Source of the DNA: CAWCCP01 sp963701245
Lineage (GTDB): Bacteria > Patescibacteriota > Saccharimonadia > Saccharimonadales > UBA4665
DNA length: 64,000 nt
Assembly (NCBI GenBank): GCA_963701245.1
Contig: OY969576.1
Coordinates: 1,240,001-1,304,000 of the forward strand
Direction of reading: 5' to 3'
The translations under genes were made by a program, and so were the position numbers. The notes beneath the pieces were generated by a model. It was not told the DNA's origin, searched no databases, and worked only from the letters and a program-made list of their open reading frames with translations. Positions 54,231 through 62,075 of this stretch are shown piece after piece; position 1 is the first letter of the stretch, and the number at the start of each line of letters is the position of its first letter.

Positions 54231-55055
54231 ATGGATAAAGAGAAAAACCGTGAAGCTACTGAAGATACTCCGCCGGTTAATGAGACGCTCCATCCTCCGT
54301 CAAAACACCACCATTCAATTTTAACCGCCTCACTTATATTAGTGATTGCCGCTGGTGCTGCATATGGCGTTTACGCATCAGAGCAATCAAAAGCAGCAAA
54401 AATAACAAGCCAAAATAGTTCTCTTAATAATCAAATAGCTGCCCTGAATCGAGAAATAAAGCAACAAAACAATATTAACGATGACGTAGTTGCAAAGAGC
54501 AAAGTATATCAAGATCCATCAGGTGGTATTGGCTTAGTCAATGGTGCAGTTACATTCACGTTACCCAGCGGCTGGAAAAGAGTACCTGCAAGTTTCTGCG
54601 GAGGATATTCAATAGGTTCAAAAGCAGTATGTCAAGATGTAGCCGCTGTTGCTCCATCGACGTTAATAGCTTCTGATGGACCTTCTACGTGGAGCGCGAC
54701 GATTGAGGTTTATAACTATACCAGTAGCAACGGGAGTGCAGCTTCATGGTATGAGAATGTAGACGGTGGTGATCCACTTACAGATAACGGGGCTCCTGAA
54801 GCAATAAATGTTTCACAATTGCCAATAAATGGTTACAGTGCCTTAAGTACTTTGATCGCGTCACCTGAGACACCCCCTACTCCACCTGACTACACCAACG
54901 CAATATTTGTTGTTGTGCGTGGCAGTTATGCCGTGGTAGTTAGCGCAGTAGTCCAAACAAATACAGGCTACGAAGCGAATGTGGCCTTTGATTACAGAAC
55001 AACTTATCTACCTGTTCTAGCTAAGATGGTGCAGACAATAAGGTTTCAGGACTAG
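54231..55055 (+). CDS. single-pass membrane protein with coiled coil and external domain
   Basis: A 274-aa protein: charged N-terminus, one helix (about 29-49), a short coiled coil (SLNNQIAALNREIKQQNN) and a secreted domain (TFTLPSGWKRVPASFCGG, two Cys) of unknown family. The next gene starts 2 bp after its stop and has the same architecture, so the pair may form one surface complex. Confidence 0.72.
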   Translation: MDKEKNREATEDTPPVNETLHPPSKHHHSILTASLILVIAAGAAYGVYASEQSKAAKITSQNSSLNNQIAALNREIKQQNNINDDVVAKSKVYQDPSGGIGLVNGAVTFTLPSGWKRVPASFCGGYSIGSKAVCQDVAAVAPSTLIASDGPSTWSATIEVYNYTSSNGSAASWYENVDGGDPLTDNGAPEAINVSQLPINGYSALSTLIASPETPPTPPDYTNAIFVVVRGSYAVVVSAVVQTNTGYEANVAFDYRTTYLPVLAKMVQTIRFQD

Positions 55056-55057
55056 AT

Positions 55058-55753
55058 ATGCGCAGAATCATGCTTACAATTTTTATCTCGCTTGTCGTAA
55101 TTGCAGTAGCCGTTTCAGGGGTTTATGTCTGGCAAAATCATAACGTGAAATATCTAAAACAACAAAATGTCTCACTTGGTCAAAAAGTAAAGGATCTCCA
55201 AGGTCAATACAATAACGCAGAAACTGCTATCAATATCTCGACTTCCACCTGGAAGAAGTATTGTGATTCTCTGTCATCGGTATGCATGAATTACCCGAGC
55301 CAGTGGATTTTGACTGGGGGACTGGCTGATTCATACCCAATGGTAAATGCAACCTTAAAAAATCCAGGTAAAACGTTACAGATAAACTACACGGATCCGA
55401 TGGTTAAAGATGGTGGGGGACTCAGTGTACATATTGTAAGTCTTAATAATCTCACGATCGGAAATTCTAAAATTACAGTTGTTGGTAGTATTCCGGTTTC
55501 ATCGGTTAACTTTGAGCCGACTTATTTTGTACTAAATGAATCATTTGTGCCACAGAATGCTACTCCAGGAAAAATCTCTCTGATTTACGCAATTAATCCA
55601 ACGTTCTCAGCAGGTTCGTATCCAGCAGACTCTATATCGATGAGTGGCGGCCCAACGACGAAGATAACATCACTAGCACAGGCACAGGCATGGTTTAATT
55701 CGATAAATGGTAAAACGATGTTGAAGATTATGAAATCTTTGATGAATAAGTGA
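55058..55753 (+). CDS. membrane-anchored external protein, partner of previous gene
   Basis: A 231-aa protein: N-terminal helix (about 5-24), a coiled coil (NVKYLKQQNVSLGQKVKDLQ) and an external domain with a Cys pair (KKYCDSLSSVCMNYPSQW), also found in the preceding protein as a Gly/Trp-type PSxW segment. Probably co-translated with it. Function unknown. The cassette ends in repeat A2. Confidence 0.72.
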   Translation: MRRIMLTIFISLVVIAVAVSGVYVWQNHNVKYLKQQNVSLGQKVKDLQGQYNNAETAINISTSTWKKYCDSLSSVCMNYPSQWILTGGLADSYPMVNATLKNPGKTLQINYTDPMVKDGGGLSVHIVSLNNLTIGNSKITVVGSIPVSSVNFEPTYFVLNESFVPQNATPGKISLIYAINPTFSAGSYPADSISMSGGPTTKITSLAQAQAWFNSINGKTMLKIMKSLMNK

Positions 55754-55858
55754 CCCTCATTCCCGTCTAGTTTACACCCGGTGTAATATGTATCAGGAAT
55801 GTAAGGTAGAGTTAAGTTTCAGCATTCAAACCCCTAGCACCATGACTTAATATAGCCT

Positions 55859-55913
55859 TCCACCTCAGTATTTCAGCAAGCATAGGTGCGTACTTGTTAC
55901 TCTTCGGCCTCCA
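55859..55913 (+). repeat. cassette-end repeat, class A, copy A2
   Basis: TCCACCTCAGTATTTC, CATAGGTGCGTACTTGTT and the end GGCCTCCA (55906-55913). Confidence 0.8.
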
Positions 55914-55944
55914 ATCTACCCCTAGTGAAACATTATCGCAACTA

Positions 55945-55966
55945 AGAGCCACAAGAGGCTCTTTTT
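55945..55966 (+). terminator. terminator at start of HD-domain cassette
   Basis: AGAGCC and GGCTCT with a 6-base loop, then TTTT. TATACT follows at 55969-55974. Confidence 0.8.
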
Positions 55967-55992
55967 GTTATACTTTTAGCAAATGGAGCAGC

Positions 55993-56577
55993 ATGTCCCG
56001 ATTAGATGATTTATGGCAGCAAGTAGAATCACTTTATAAAGAGAAGCAAGAAGATAGAGAAGACTGGGCTGACTGGCTCTATCCCAATCATGTTGTAATA
56101 GTAACGAACAACGCCAAAGCAATAGCTGAGCGTAAAGATGCAGACATTGAGCTATCACAAGTCGCGGCTTTACTTCACGATGTGGCTGACTTCAAAATGA
56201 AACGCACCAATCCCGACCACGCAGAAGAAAGCCTTAAAATCGCTCGTGAGATTATGGAGCAAAATGGCTACAACGAAGATGAGATTAAGTTAGTAGTAGA
56301 CGATGCGATTCGCTACCATAGCTGTCATGGTGATGAACGCCCTAAGAATAAAGAAGGTCTGGTACTTGCTACGGCGGATTCGCTGGCTCATCTTCAAACC
56401 AACTTTTATATCTTTGCTGCCTGGCAATTTGGTAAATCTGGTCGTAGACTTGACGACTTAGAAGAGTGGGTACTGAAGAAAATTGAGCGTGACCTTAATA
56501 ATAAAATCTCTTTTGATGACATACGGGAAGAAGCAAGACCTGACTATGAAATGGTTAAGAGCTTATACAGCAGATAA
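55993..56577 (+). CDS. HD-domain phosphohydrolase
   Basis: A 194-aa HD-superfamily protein. Metal ligands: NHVVIVTNNA, the HD pair in ALLHDVADF, and the later His in IRYHSCHGDE, with Asp in TADSLAHL. Such enzymes cleave phosphate esters of nucleotides or related compounds. I chose the ATG at 55993 (GGAG upstream); the open frame starts 33 codons earlier inside the repeat. A single-gene cassette. Confidence 0.85.
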   Translation: MSRLDDLWQQVESLYKEKQEDREDWADWLYPNHVVIVTNNAKAIAERKDADIELSQVAALLHDVADFKMKRTNPDHAEESLKIAREIMEQNGYNEDEIKLVVDDAIRYHSCHGDERPKNKEGLVLATADSLAHLQTNFYIFAAWQFGKSGRRLDDLEEWVLKKIERDLNNKISFDDIREEARPDYEMVKSLYSR

Positions 56578-56610
56578 AGCAGTAATAAAAAGACTGCTAC
56601 TATCTTGAAT

Positions 56611-56642
56611 CTTAGTTGCGATAAGTCACATACAGCCCTCCA
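56611..56642 (+). repeat. cassette-end repeat, class B, copy B2
   Basis: CTTAGTTGCGATAAGTCACA then CAGCCCTCCA (core AGCCCTCCA, 56634-56642), one base shorter between the arm and core than the other copies. Confidence 0.75.
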
Positions 56643-56688
56643 TACCACTTATGGTTTATTAGATATAGAATGTTATACTTTAAGCATT

Positions 56689-56901
56689 ATGAGTAAGACA
56701 TTAACTGCTATTATTACTGAAGAAGATGGGGGCTTTGTAGCTCTCAACCCCGACACTGACGTTGCAAGCCAAGGCGATACTTTAGATGAAGCATTAGCTA
56801 ACCTCAGAGAGGCACTAGAGCTATATTTCGAGGAGACTGCTGCAGACGTTGCCCCAGACAGTGTCCAACACGCTACTTTTCTAACAACCGTGACTATTTA
56901 A
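56689..56901 (+). CDS. hicB: HicB-family antitoxin
   Basis: A 70-aa protein with the HicB partial RNase-H-like fold: TAIITEEDGGFVALNPDTDV then SQGDTLDEALANLREALELY. It neutralises HicA. The full HicB C-terminal DNA-binding domain is absent, as in short HicB proteins. TATACT ends 9 nt before the ATG. It lies 13 bp upstream of hicA, antitoxin first. Confidence 0.88.
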   Translation: MSKTLTAIITEEDGGFVALNPDTDVASQGDTLDEALANLREALELYFEETAADVAPDSVQHATFLTTVTI

Positions 56902-56914
56902 AATAATCTTACTA

Positions 56915-57124
56915 ATGCCGATTAGTGGTAAACAAGCTATCAAAATTTTACAAAACAAGGGGTTTATCATTGCCCGTCAGCGTGGTTCACATGTTGTTCT
57001 AACAAATCAAACTAAATCAGGTAAGCGAACTACTGTTGTACCATTACACAAAGAACTCAAGAAAGGCACAATTCGTAGCATTGCTAAATTAGCTGGTCTA
57101 GACACAAACGATTTCGGGTTGTAG
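56915..57124 (+). CDS. hicA: HicA-family mRNA interferase toxin
   Basis: A 69-aa double-stranded RNA-binding-fold toxin. ISGKQAIKILQNKGF, the catalytic His in RQRGSHVVL and the TTVVPLHKELKKGTIRSI region are all typical. It forms a complete toxin-antitoxin cassette with hicB, the sort of module that stabilises arrays and mobile elements. Confidence 0.92.
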   Translation: MPISGKQAIKILQNKGFIIARQRGSHVVLTNQTKSGKRTTVVPLHKELKKGTIRSIAKLAGLDTNDFGL

Positions 57125-57173
57125 ATCAACTTTGGACATTTAAAATCAGATATATTTTCAATAAATAATAGTT

Positions 57174-57229
57174 TTCCATCGCAGTATTTCTTCTAACATG
57201 AGTGTAAGCTTGTTTCTGTAAGGACCTCC
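57174..57229 (+). repeat. cassette-end repeat, class A, copy A3
   Basis: TCCATCGCAGTATTTC, CATGAGTGTAAGCTTGTT and the end GACCTCCA (57222-57229). Confidence 0.8.
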
Positions 57230-57246
57230 ATACCGTTTATGCTTAT

Positions 57247-57272
57247 AACAGAGACGAGTTATCTCTGTTTTT
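57247..57272 (+). terminator. terminator at start of DUF1398 cassette
   Basis: AACAGAGA and TCTCTGTT with a 7-base loop, then TTT. TATACT follows at 57275-57280. Confidence 0.8.
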
Positions 57273-57289
57273 GTTATACTTATTTAGAT

Positions 57290-57706
57290 ATGAGCAAAGC
57301 ATTAGATAAGCTTCAAGCAGCACAGAAGCAAGCCCTGGCTAATCGTCCAAAGATTGACGGCTTTCCCTATTTAGCTGAAACATTACGTCAGGCTGGAGTC
57401 CGCAGTAATATTTGGAGTTTACCATCATGTCAAAGTGTATATTTGATGGAAGATGGACAAGTGGTTATGCAGAATACGCCGCTTATTGCGGGTTTTGCAG
57501 ATATACCTAAGTTCAATAAAGAGGCTTTGATTAGTACTATAAACACTGACCAAGCTGGAAAGAGTACCTTCCCTGAGTTTCTACTGGGTGCCTGGAATGC
57601 TGGTGTTGTTTGGTATGAAGTGGACTTTATAGAACGTACGGTTACTTATGCTGGCTGTAATAATGAAACCTACAAAACAAAATATTCAGCAGTAGATATT
57701 TCATAA
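57290..57706 (+). CDS. DUF1398-family protein
   Basis: A 138-aa protein with the DUF1398 pattern: PYLAETLRQAGVRSN, then TFPEFLLGAWNAGVVWYEVDF and RTVTYAGCNNETY. The family's function is not known; it is often near phage or stress genes. I chose the ATG at 57290, 9 nt after a TATACT box; the open frame begins 17 codons earlier inside the terminator. Confidence 0.85.
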   Translation: MSKALDKLQAAQKQALANRPKIDGFPYLAETLRQAGVRSNIWSLPSCQSVYLMEDGQVVMQNTPLIAGFADIPKFNKEALISTINTDQAGKSTFPEFLLGAWNAGVVWYEVDFIERTVTYAGCNNETYKTKYSAVDIS

Positions 57707-57750
57707 CTAAGCAAAGCTAGTGATAAATAAATCACTTTCACTTTGAATTG

Positions 57751-57782
57751 CAGTTGCGACAGAGTGTACTAAGGCCCTCCAA
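57751..57782 (+). repeat. cassette-end repeat, class B, copy B3
   Basis: CAGTTGCGACAGAGTGTACTA then AGGCCCTCCAA (core GGCCCTCCA 57773-57781). Confidence 0.8.
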
Positions 57783-57882
57783 TCACAATTAACGGATAAA
57801 AATAGTATATCGCAATTTTTAGCATTGATTCGTATCTGTTAAAAAGTTCGAGTCACTAGTGGAGTTTTGATATAGTTACTTT

Positions 57883-58542
57883 ATGAATAAAGCTTTTATA
57901 TTCGACCTTGATGGTGTACTTATAAATGACGAGGCAATTTGGGAAAGCAAAAAACAAGACATGTATGGACGATTACTAGGGCCAGACATGCATAAAAGGC
58001 TTGGTTCTACACTAGGAGTTAATATGGATGGCATATACGAAAAAGTCATATCTGCTGGAACGAAAATTGATAAGAAAACATTTATTGACGAATTTTATAA
58101 ACTCGCAGAGGGCATATATAGTACTGCCCCAATACCAAATGGGACAGAAGACTTAGCTGAGACGTTGATAAATCTTGGGTACAGCATAGCAATAGTTTCC
58201 GCTTCTCCGCTCTCCTGGATTACAGACGCGACAAAACGTTTGTCGTTTGAGGATGGCATTGAATTAATCATCTCTTTGCACGAACGCCCCGACCTTAAGC
58301 ACAAGCCTGAACCCGATGGCTACATAGACGCTATGCGTGTATTAGGTGCAAGAGCCGAAAGTACTATAGTTCTAGAGGACTCAAACTCAGGTATTAAGTC
58401 GGCTAAAGCTTCTGGTGCATACACTATCGGTTTACGACAAAACCTGGTTGACGGTTATGAACAAGAGGGCGCAGATGACTATGCTGAAACCATGGCTGAT
58501 GTCATAGAACTTGTTAAAAAGAAATCTGCTTCACTCGCCTGA
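57883..58542 (+). CDS. HAD-family hydrolase (phosphoglucomutase-like branch)
   Basis: A 219-aa HAD phosphatase. The nucleophile motif is FIFDLDGVLIND, motif II lies in IAIVSASPLSW, the Lys in HKPEPDGYID and the acidic pair in IVLEDSNSGIKSAKASG. A C1-type cap follows the first motif. TATAGT ends 6 nt before the ATG. A single-gene cassette, with no terminator seen in its 100-bp leader. Confidence 0.92.
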   Translation: MNKAFIFDLDGVLINDEAIWESKKQDMYGRLLGPDMHKRLGSTLGVNMDGIYEKVISAGTKIDKKTFIDEFYKLAEGIYSTAPIPNGTEDLAETLINLGYSIAIVSASPLSWITDATKRLSFEDGIELIISLHERPDLKHKPEPDGYIDAMRVLGARAESTIVLEDSNSGIKSAKASGAYTIGLRQNLVDGYEQEGADDYAETMADVIELVKKKSASLA

Positions 58543-58550
58543 TTCTTTAC

Positions 58551-58584
58551 TTCAGTTGCGATAATGTCCACGATGGTCCTCCAT
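58551..58584 (+). repeat. cassette-end repeat, class B, copy B4
   Basis: TTCAGTTGCGATAATGTCCACGA then TGGTCCTCCAT (core 58574-58583; one base differs from the tRNA end). Confidence 0.8.
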
Positions 58585-58599
58585 CGTCACTTACGTTTA

Positions 58600-58623
58600 A
58601 AGCTCCTACCCAAGGAGCTTTTT
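58600..58623 (+). terminator. terminator at start of small membrane-protein cassette
   Basis: AAGCTCCT and AGGAGCTT with a 5-base loop, then TTT. TAATCT (58630-58635) follows. Confidence 0.8.
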
Positions 58624-58641
58624 GTTTGCTAATCTAAGGAC

Positions 58642-58881
58642 ATGCTCCAGTTAACAAAAAACAAATGGTTTGGTCCTGCAAAGGCAACCAGACTCGGAGT
58701 TCGCCCAACCAGCTGGCAAGGTATTATTGTCTCATTGGTGTTTATTGCCCTGCTCGTATGCGATATTGTGCTTTTCAATAAAGGGGCTGGAGTCTTATGG
58801 GGTGGCTTTGTTCTTGTCGCACTTTTCGTCTACATAGTTTATATTTCGGGCGGACGCCCAAACAACAACACTTTTAACTAG
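58642..58881 (+). CDS. small two-helix membrane protein
   Basis: A 79-aa protein with two helices (about 28-44 and 50-69) and a conserved-looking N-terminus (WFGPAKATRLGVRPTSWQGI). No family recognised. TAATCT ends 6 nt before the ATG. A single-gene cassette between B4 and B5. Confidence 0.65.
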   Translation: MLQLTKNKWFGPAKATRLGVRPTSWQGIIVSLVFIALLVCDIVLFNKGAGVLWGGFVLVALFVYIVYISGGRPNNNTFN

Positions 58882-58937
58882 TACGTCTTTTTTGTAATTG
58901 CCAGCACAGATTGGACTAGTTAGGCCACCATCCTTTA

Positions 58938-58972
58938 TTTCATTTGCGATAGCGTCCACGATGGCCCTCCAA
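58938..58972 (+). repeat. cassette-end repeat, class B, copy B5
   Basis: TTTCATTTGCGATAGCGTCCACGA then TGGCCCTCCAA (core 58962-58971). Confidence 0.82.
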
Positions 58973-58986
58973 TTTCGATTAAACTA

Positions 58987-59012
58987 AACTCCTCTGTTTT
59001 GAGGAGTTTTTT
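58987..59012 (+). terminator. terminator at start of second HAD cassette
   Basis: AACTCCTC and GAGGAGTT with the loop TGTTTT, then TTTT. The same stem and loop recur at 61355 and 62033. Confidence 0.85.
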
Positions 59013-59029
59013 GTTGGTATAGTTAGCGC

Positions 59030-59704
59030 ATGATTGAACTTATAATCTTTGATTGGGATGACGTCTTCACACTAGGCTCAACCAATGGTTACAAAAAATG
59101 CTATCACGAAGCCGTAGTTGGTGTTGGCTTAAACCTAAGCCCCGAAGAAGAAATGAAGCGAATGCAAGCTAAATGGGGTGCTTCGCATGTTGAGGAGCTT
59201 GCCGAACTTGTCAAAGACACACCAGAGTTGTTAGATAAAGCCATACGCATTTATGAAGAAAACTTATTCGGTGATACATTTGTTGATTGTCTGAGTATCG
59301 TTCCAAGAAGTGCATCATTATTAGAGGAGCTTTCCAAAACATACAAACTAGCTCTTGCAACTGGCGTACACCCAAAACTCCTATGCGAAAGAGTAATGCC
59401 CAAGTTCAATATCAACCCCGACTGGTTTGCTCAGATTGTCACTGCTTACGACTTGGATGACCCGACCCATGCAAAACCACACCCATACAGTGGCCTAAAA
59501 ATACTTAAAACACAAAACGTTAAATCTGAGAACGCCATCATGGTTGGGGATGCAAAGAATGACGTTGGCATGGCGCGAGGGGCTGGCATAGAGCCAGTTG
59601 TAGTCCTTACAGGCCACTTGAACGAACAAGAAGCCAAAGAGCTCGACGTAAAGCACATTATTAGTGATGTTACCCAACTGAAACAAGTACTGACTGTTCT
59701 CTAA
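59030..59704 (+). CDS. HAD-family hydrolase
   Basis: A 224-aa HAD protein. The first motif reads IIFDWDDVFTLG, with Trp in place of the usual Leu; LALATGVHPKLL is motif II, HAKPHPYSGLKIL carries the Lys, and VGDAKNDVGMARGAG the acidic pair. It is not closely related to the HAD cassette at 57883. TATAGT (59018-59023) ends 6 nt before the ATG. Confidence 0.9.
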   Translation: MIELIIFDWDDVFTLGSTNGYKKCYHEAVVGVGLNLSPEEEMKRMQAKWGASHVEELAELVKDTPELLDKAIRIYEENLFGDTFVDCLSIVPRSASLLEELSKTYKLALATGVHPKLLCERVMPKFNINPDWFAQIVTAYDLDDPTHAKPHPYSGLKILKTQNVKSENAIMVGDAKNDVGMARGAGIEPVVVLTGHLNEQEAKELDVKHIISDVTQLKQVLTVL

Positions 59705-59739
59705 TCTCGGTTGCGATAGTGCGAACAATGGCCCTCCAA
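59704..59739 (+). repeat. cassette-end repeat, class B, copy B6
   Basis: ATCTCGGTTGCGATAGTGCGAACAA then TGGCCCTCCAA (core 59729-59738). It starts at the last base of the HAD stop codon. Confidence 0.82.
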
Positions 59740-59829
59740 TAGTTTTTGATCTGTTATTTTTATTAGACCACGCGGGACGTTAGAACTTTTTATTACTTTC
59801 AATGCCTTGAAGTAGCTTATTGATTGTCT

Positions 59830-60288
59830 TTATACAGCTCGGCTGACGAGAAAAGTAAGGCTGACTATTGCGATAAAAAGATCCGACACGAGCGCAACGT
59901 TTTCGGCCATAGTTTCTCGGTGCTTAAATACATGCTGGATACCGGCTGCTCCGTAAAAGATGGCACCGGCAATAGCAGCTGGCACAAGCCAGTTATCATT
60001 AAAGACTACGCTTAGACCAATTATCCCGATGACTACATTGGCAAAGCCGAGTTCACGGATAACCACTGTCGCTTCTTTACTTTTAAGGCCGAGGATCTTG
60101 GCTGTGAATTCAGGCTGCAAGATTTGTTTTATACCTGCTGTAAACAAACGGACGCCCACCCCCCAGAACACAAACCATTTTCCAATCAAAAAGATGAGAG
60201 ATAGCGTATTGGTCGCCATGGAGGCTTCGACAATAAAAGAGATGAGCGGTGCAATGAACATCAACACAAGAACCATTGCATAATACAT
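59830..60288 (-). CDS. four-helix membrane protein (DUF6790-like)
   Basis: A 152-aa protein with four hydrophobic helices. GKWFVFWGVGVRLFTAGIKQ followed by RELGFANVVIGIIGL recalls the DUF6790 family of small membrane proteins; this is by eye only. It is one of only two reverse-strand genes in the array and shares a cassette with the aldo/keto reductase. Confidence 0.7.
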   Translation of the reverse strand: MYYAMVLVLMFIAPLISFIVEASMATNTLSLIFLIGKWFVFWGVGVRLFTAGIKQILQPEFTAKILGLKSKEATVVIRELGFANVVIGIIGLSVVFNDNWLVPAAIAGAIFYGAAGIQHVFKHRETMAENVALVSDLFIAIVSLTFLVSRAV

Positions 60289-60332
60289 GACAATGATTAT
60301 GCTCTCTGATTATTAAATTTGTAAAGCAAAGC

Positions 60333-61199
60333 TCAACCTAAACGGCTAAACAATCTATTCACAAACTCAGGGTCTTCGTGGTCTACCAGTGATTTGCTAG
60401 TATCAAGGCTAGCAATTTTCTTCATATCATCTTCAGACAATTCGAAATCGAAAACATCAAAGTTTTCTTTAATACGTTCTGCGTGGGTAGATTTAGGGAT
60501 AGCCACTATGCCCCGTTGGATATGCCAGCGTAATACTACCTGCCCTACCGTCTTGCCGTAAGCCTCGGCAATTGCACTTAGTACGTCATTGGTGAATATA
60601 CCGTGCTGCCCTTCCGCAAATGGAGCCCAGCCTTCATGAGCTACACCAAAAGCTTGCATGACTTTTCCAACTTCAACTTCTTGATTAAAGGGATTCGTTT
60701 CAACCTGATTAACCATTGGAACGGTGTCTATGCCCAGCACCTTCTGGTTCGTAAGTATAAAATTGGTTAGTTTGGCGGCGTTAAAGTTGGATACACCGAT
60801 TGCTTTAAGTTTGCCAGCTTCATAAAGCTCAACTAAAGCCTTCCATGCGCCAAAGATATCTCCGTATGGTTGGTGCATGAGATACAAATCAAGACACTCA
60901 ACGCCTAGTTTGTCGATTGAAGCCTGGTAAGCTTGCTTAGCTTTCTCGTAAGAAGCGTCAGCTATCCAAAGTTTGCTAGTTATAAATATTTCGTCTCTAG
61001 ATATACCACTTTGTTTAATGCCCCTACCTACAGCTTCTTCGTTATTGTAGGAAGCTGCCGTATCGATTGAACGATAACCTGTTTTTAATGCCGTGATCAC
61101 ACTTTCTTCAGCCTCTTCATCACTCATTTGAAAAACACCAAAACCCAAGAGAGGCATTTTTAGTCCATTGTGTAATGTAGCTGCTGGAATGTTCGGCAT
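60333..61199 (-). CDS. aldo/keto reductase (2,5-diketogluconate reductase-like)
   Basis: A 288-aa NADPH-dependent reductase. Tetrad residues: Asp and Tyr in SIDTAASYNNEEAVG, Lys in FITSKLW and His in YLMHQPYGD; GVSNF and IPKSTHAERIKENFDVF are typical. I chose the ATG at 61199 (AGAGGAG upstream); the frame extends 50 codons further, back across repeat B7. A TATAAT box lies upstream on the minus strand, so it has its own promoter. Confidence 0.92.
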   Translation of the reverse strand: MPNIPAATLHNGLKMPLLGFGVFQMSDEEAEESVITALKTGYRSIDTAASYNNEEAVGRGIKQSGISRDEIFITSKLWIADASYEKAKQAYQASIDKLGVECLDLYLMHQPYGDIFGAWKALVELYEAGKLKAIGVSNFNAAKLTNFILTNQKVLGIDTVPMVNQVETNPFNQEVEVGKVMQAFGVAHEGWAPFAEGQHGIFTNDVLSAIAEAYGKTVGQVVLRWHIQRGIVAIPKSTHAERIKENFDVFDFELSEDDMKKIASLDTSKSLVDHEDPEFVNRLFSRLG

Positions 61200-61304
61200 A
61201 TAATCTCCTCTTTGAATTAACTTAATTATACTCGGTCGGTTGAATAGATACTGTGGCTTATATGACTGAAAGATTCGCAATGTGTATCGGTGCGATATTC
61301 TGCA

Positions 61305-61339
61305 ATTTGGACGCAACAGCATGCACGATGGTCCTCCAA
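61305..61339 (+). repeat. cassette-end repeat, class B, copy B7
   Basis: TTTGGACGCAACAGCATGCACGA then TGGTCCTCCAA (core 61329-61338). The most diverged arm of the class. Confidence 0.75.
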
Positions 61340-61354
61340 TCCCGATCAACCTAT

Positions 61355-61379
61355 ACTCCTCTGTTTTGAGGAGTTTTTT
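61355..61379 (+). terminator. terminator at start of YdeI-like cassette
   Basis: ACTCCTC and GAGGAGT with the loop TGTTTT, then TTTTT; nearly identical to 58987 and 62033. Confidence 0.85.
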
Positions 61380-61396
61380 ATTGCTATTCTTTGACT

Positions 61397-61975
61397 ATGG
61401 AAATATTCAAAGATTTGCCGGTTTTGTTATGTAATACCCAGGAAGATTGGCGAGCGTGGCTTGAAGATAACCACATACAGTCGCAAGGTTCATGGCTCAA
61501 ACATGCAAAAAAATCATCCGGTAAAAAGTCAGTGAGTTACGACGAGGCTTTGCAAGCAGCACTGTGCTACGGCTGGATAGACAGCCAGAAGCAAGCGTAC
61601 GATACTGATTATTATCTACAGAAGTTTACTCCCAGAGGACCGAGGAGTGTTTGGTCAAAAATAAATGTCGCTAAAGTTGGAACGCTTATAAAAACGGGCA
61701 AGATGCAACCGGCTGGGTTGGCAGCGATAGAGTTGGCCAAGCAGGATGGCAGATGGGACGCCGCCTATGACTCAGCAAGCACAAATAAAATTCCAGAAGA
61801 CTTTCTGGCCGAGTTAGATAAAAATCCGAAAGCCAAAGAATTCTTTGGAAGGCTAAATAAAGCTAATGTCTATGCAATTTCATGGCGGATACAAACCGCC
61901 AAAAAGCCGGAAACCAGACAAGCAAGAATAGATAAATTTATAGACATGCTACGTCGTGGGGAGAAGCTTCATTAG
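61397..61975 (+). CDS. YdeI/OmpD-associated family protein
   Basis: A 192-aa protein. The pattern WRAWLEDNHIQSQGSWLKHA, then VSYDEALQAALCYGWIDSQ and FTPRGPRSVWSKIN, is that of the YdeI/OmpD-associated family, whose role is unclear (linked to peptide resistance in enterobacteria). TATTCT ends 6 nt before the ATG. A single-gene cassette between B7 and B8. Confidence 0.87.
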   Translation: MEIFKDLPVLLCNTQEDWRAWLEDNHIQSQGSWLKHAKKSSGKKSVSYDEALQAALCYGWIDSQKQAYDTDYYLQKFTPRGPRSVWSKINVAKVGTLIKTGKMQPAGLAAIELAKQDGRWDAAYDSASTNKIPEDFLAELDKNPKAKEFFGRLNKANVYAISWRIQTAKKPETRQARIDKFIDMLRRGEKLH

Positions 61976-61983
61976 CGGACCTA

Positions 61984-62019
61984 ATCTTAGTTGCGATAGT
62001 GCGAACGATGGCCCTCCAA
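61984..62019 (+). repeat. cassette-end repeat, class B, copy B8
   Basis: ATCTTAGTTGCGATAGTGCGAACGA then TGGCCCTCCAA (core 62009-62018). Closest to the class consensus; it differs from B6 by about three bases. Confidence 0.85.
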
Positions 62020-62032
62020 TGCCGATCCCTAA

Positions 62033-62058
62033 AACTCCTCTGTTTTGAGGAGTTTTTT
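62033..62058 (+). terminator. terminator at start of reductase cassette
   Basis: AACTCCTC and GAGGAGTT with the loop TGTTTT, then TTTT. Confidence 0.85.
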
Positions 62059-62075
62059 GTTGATATGATAAGCAC

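Noticed and set aside
60333..61349. Longer aldo/keto reductase starting at 61349
   Set aside because: The extra 50 codons run through repeat B7 and have no family similarity, while the ATG at 61199 has a good ribosome site and the family start.
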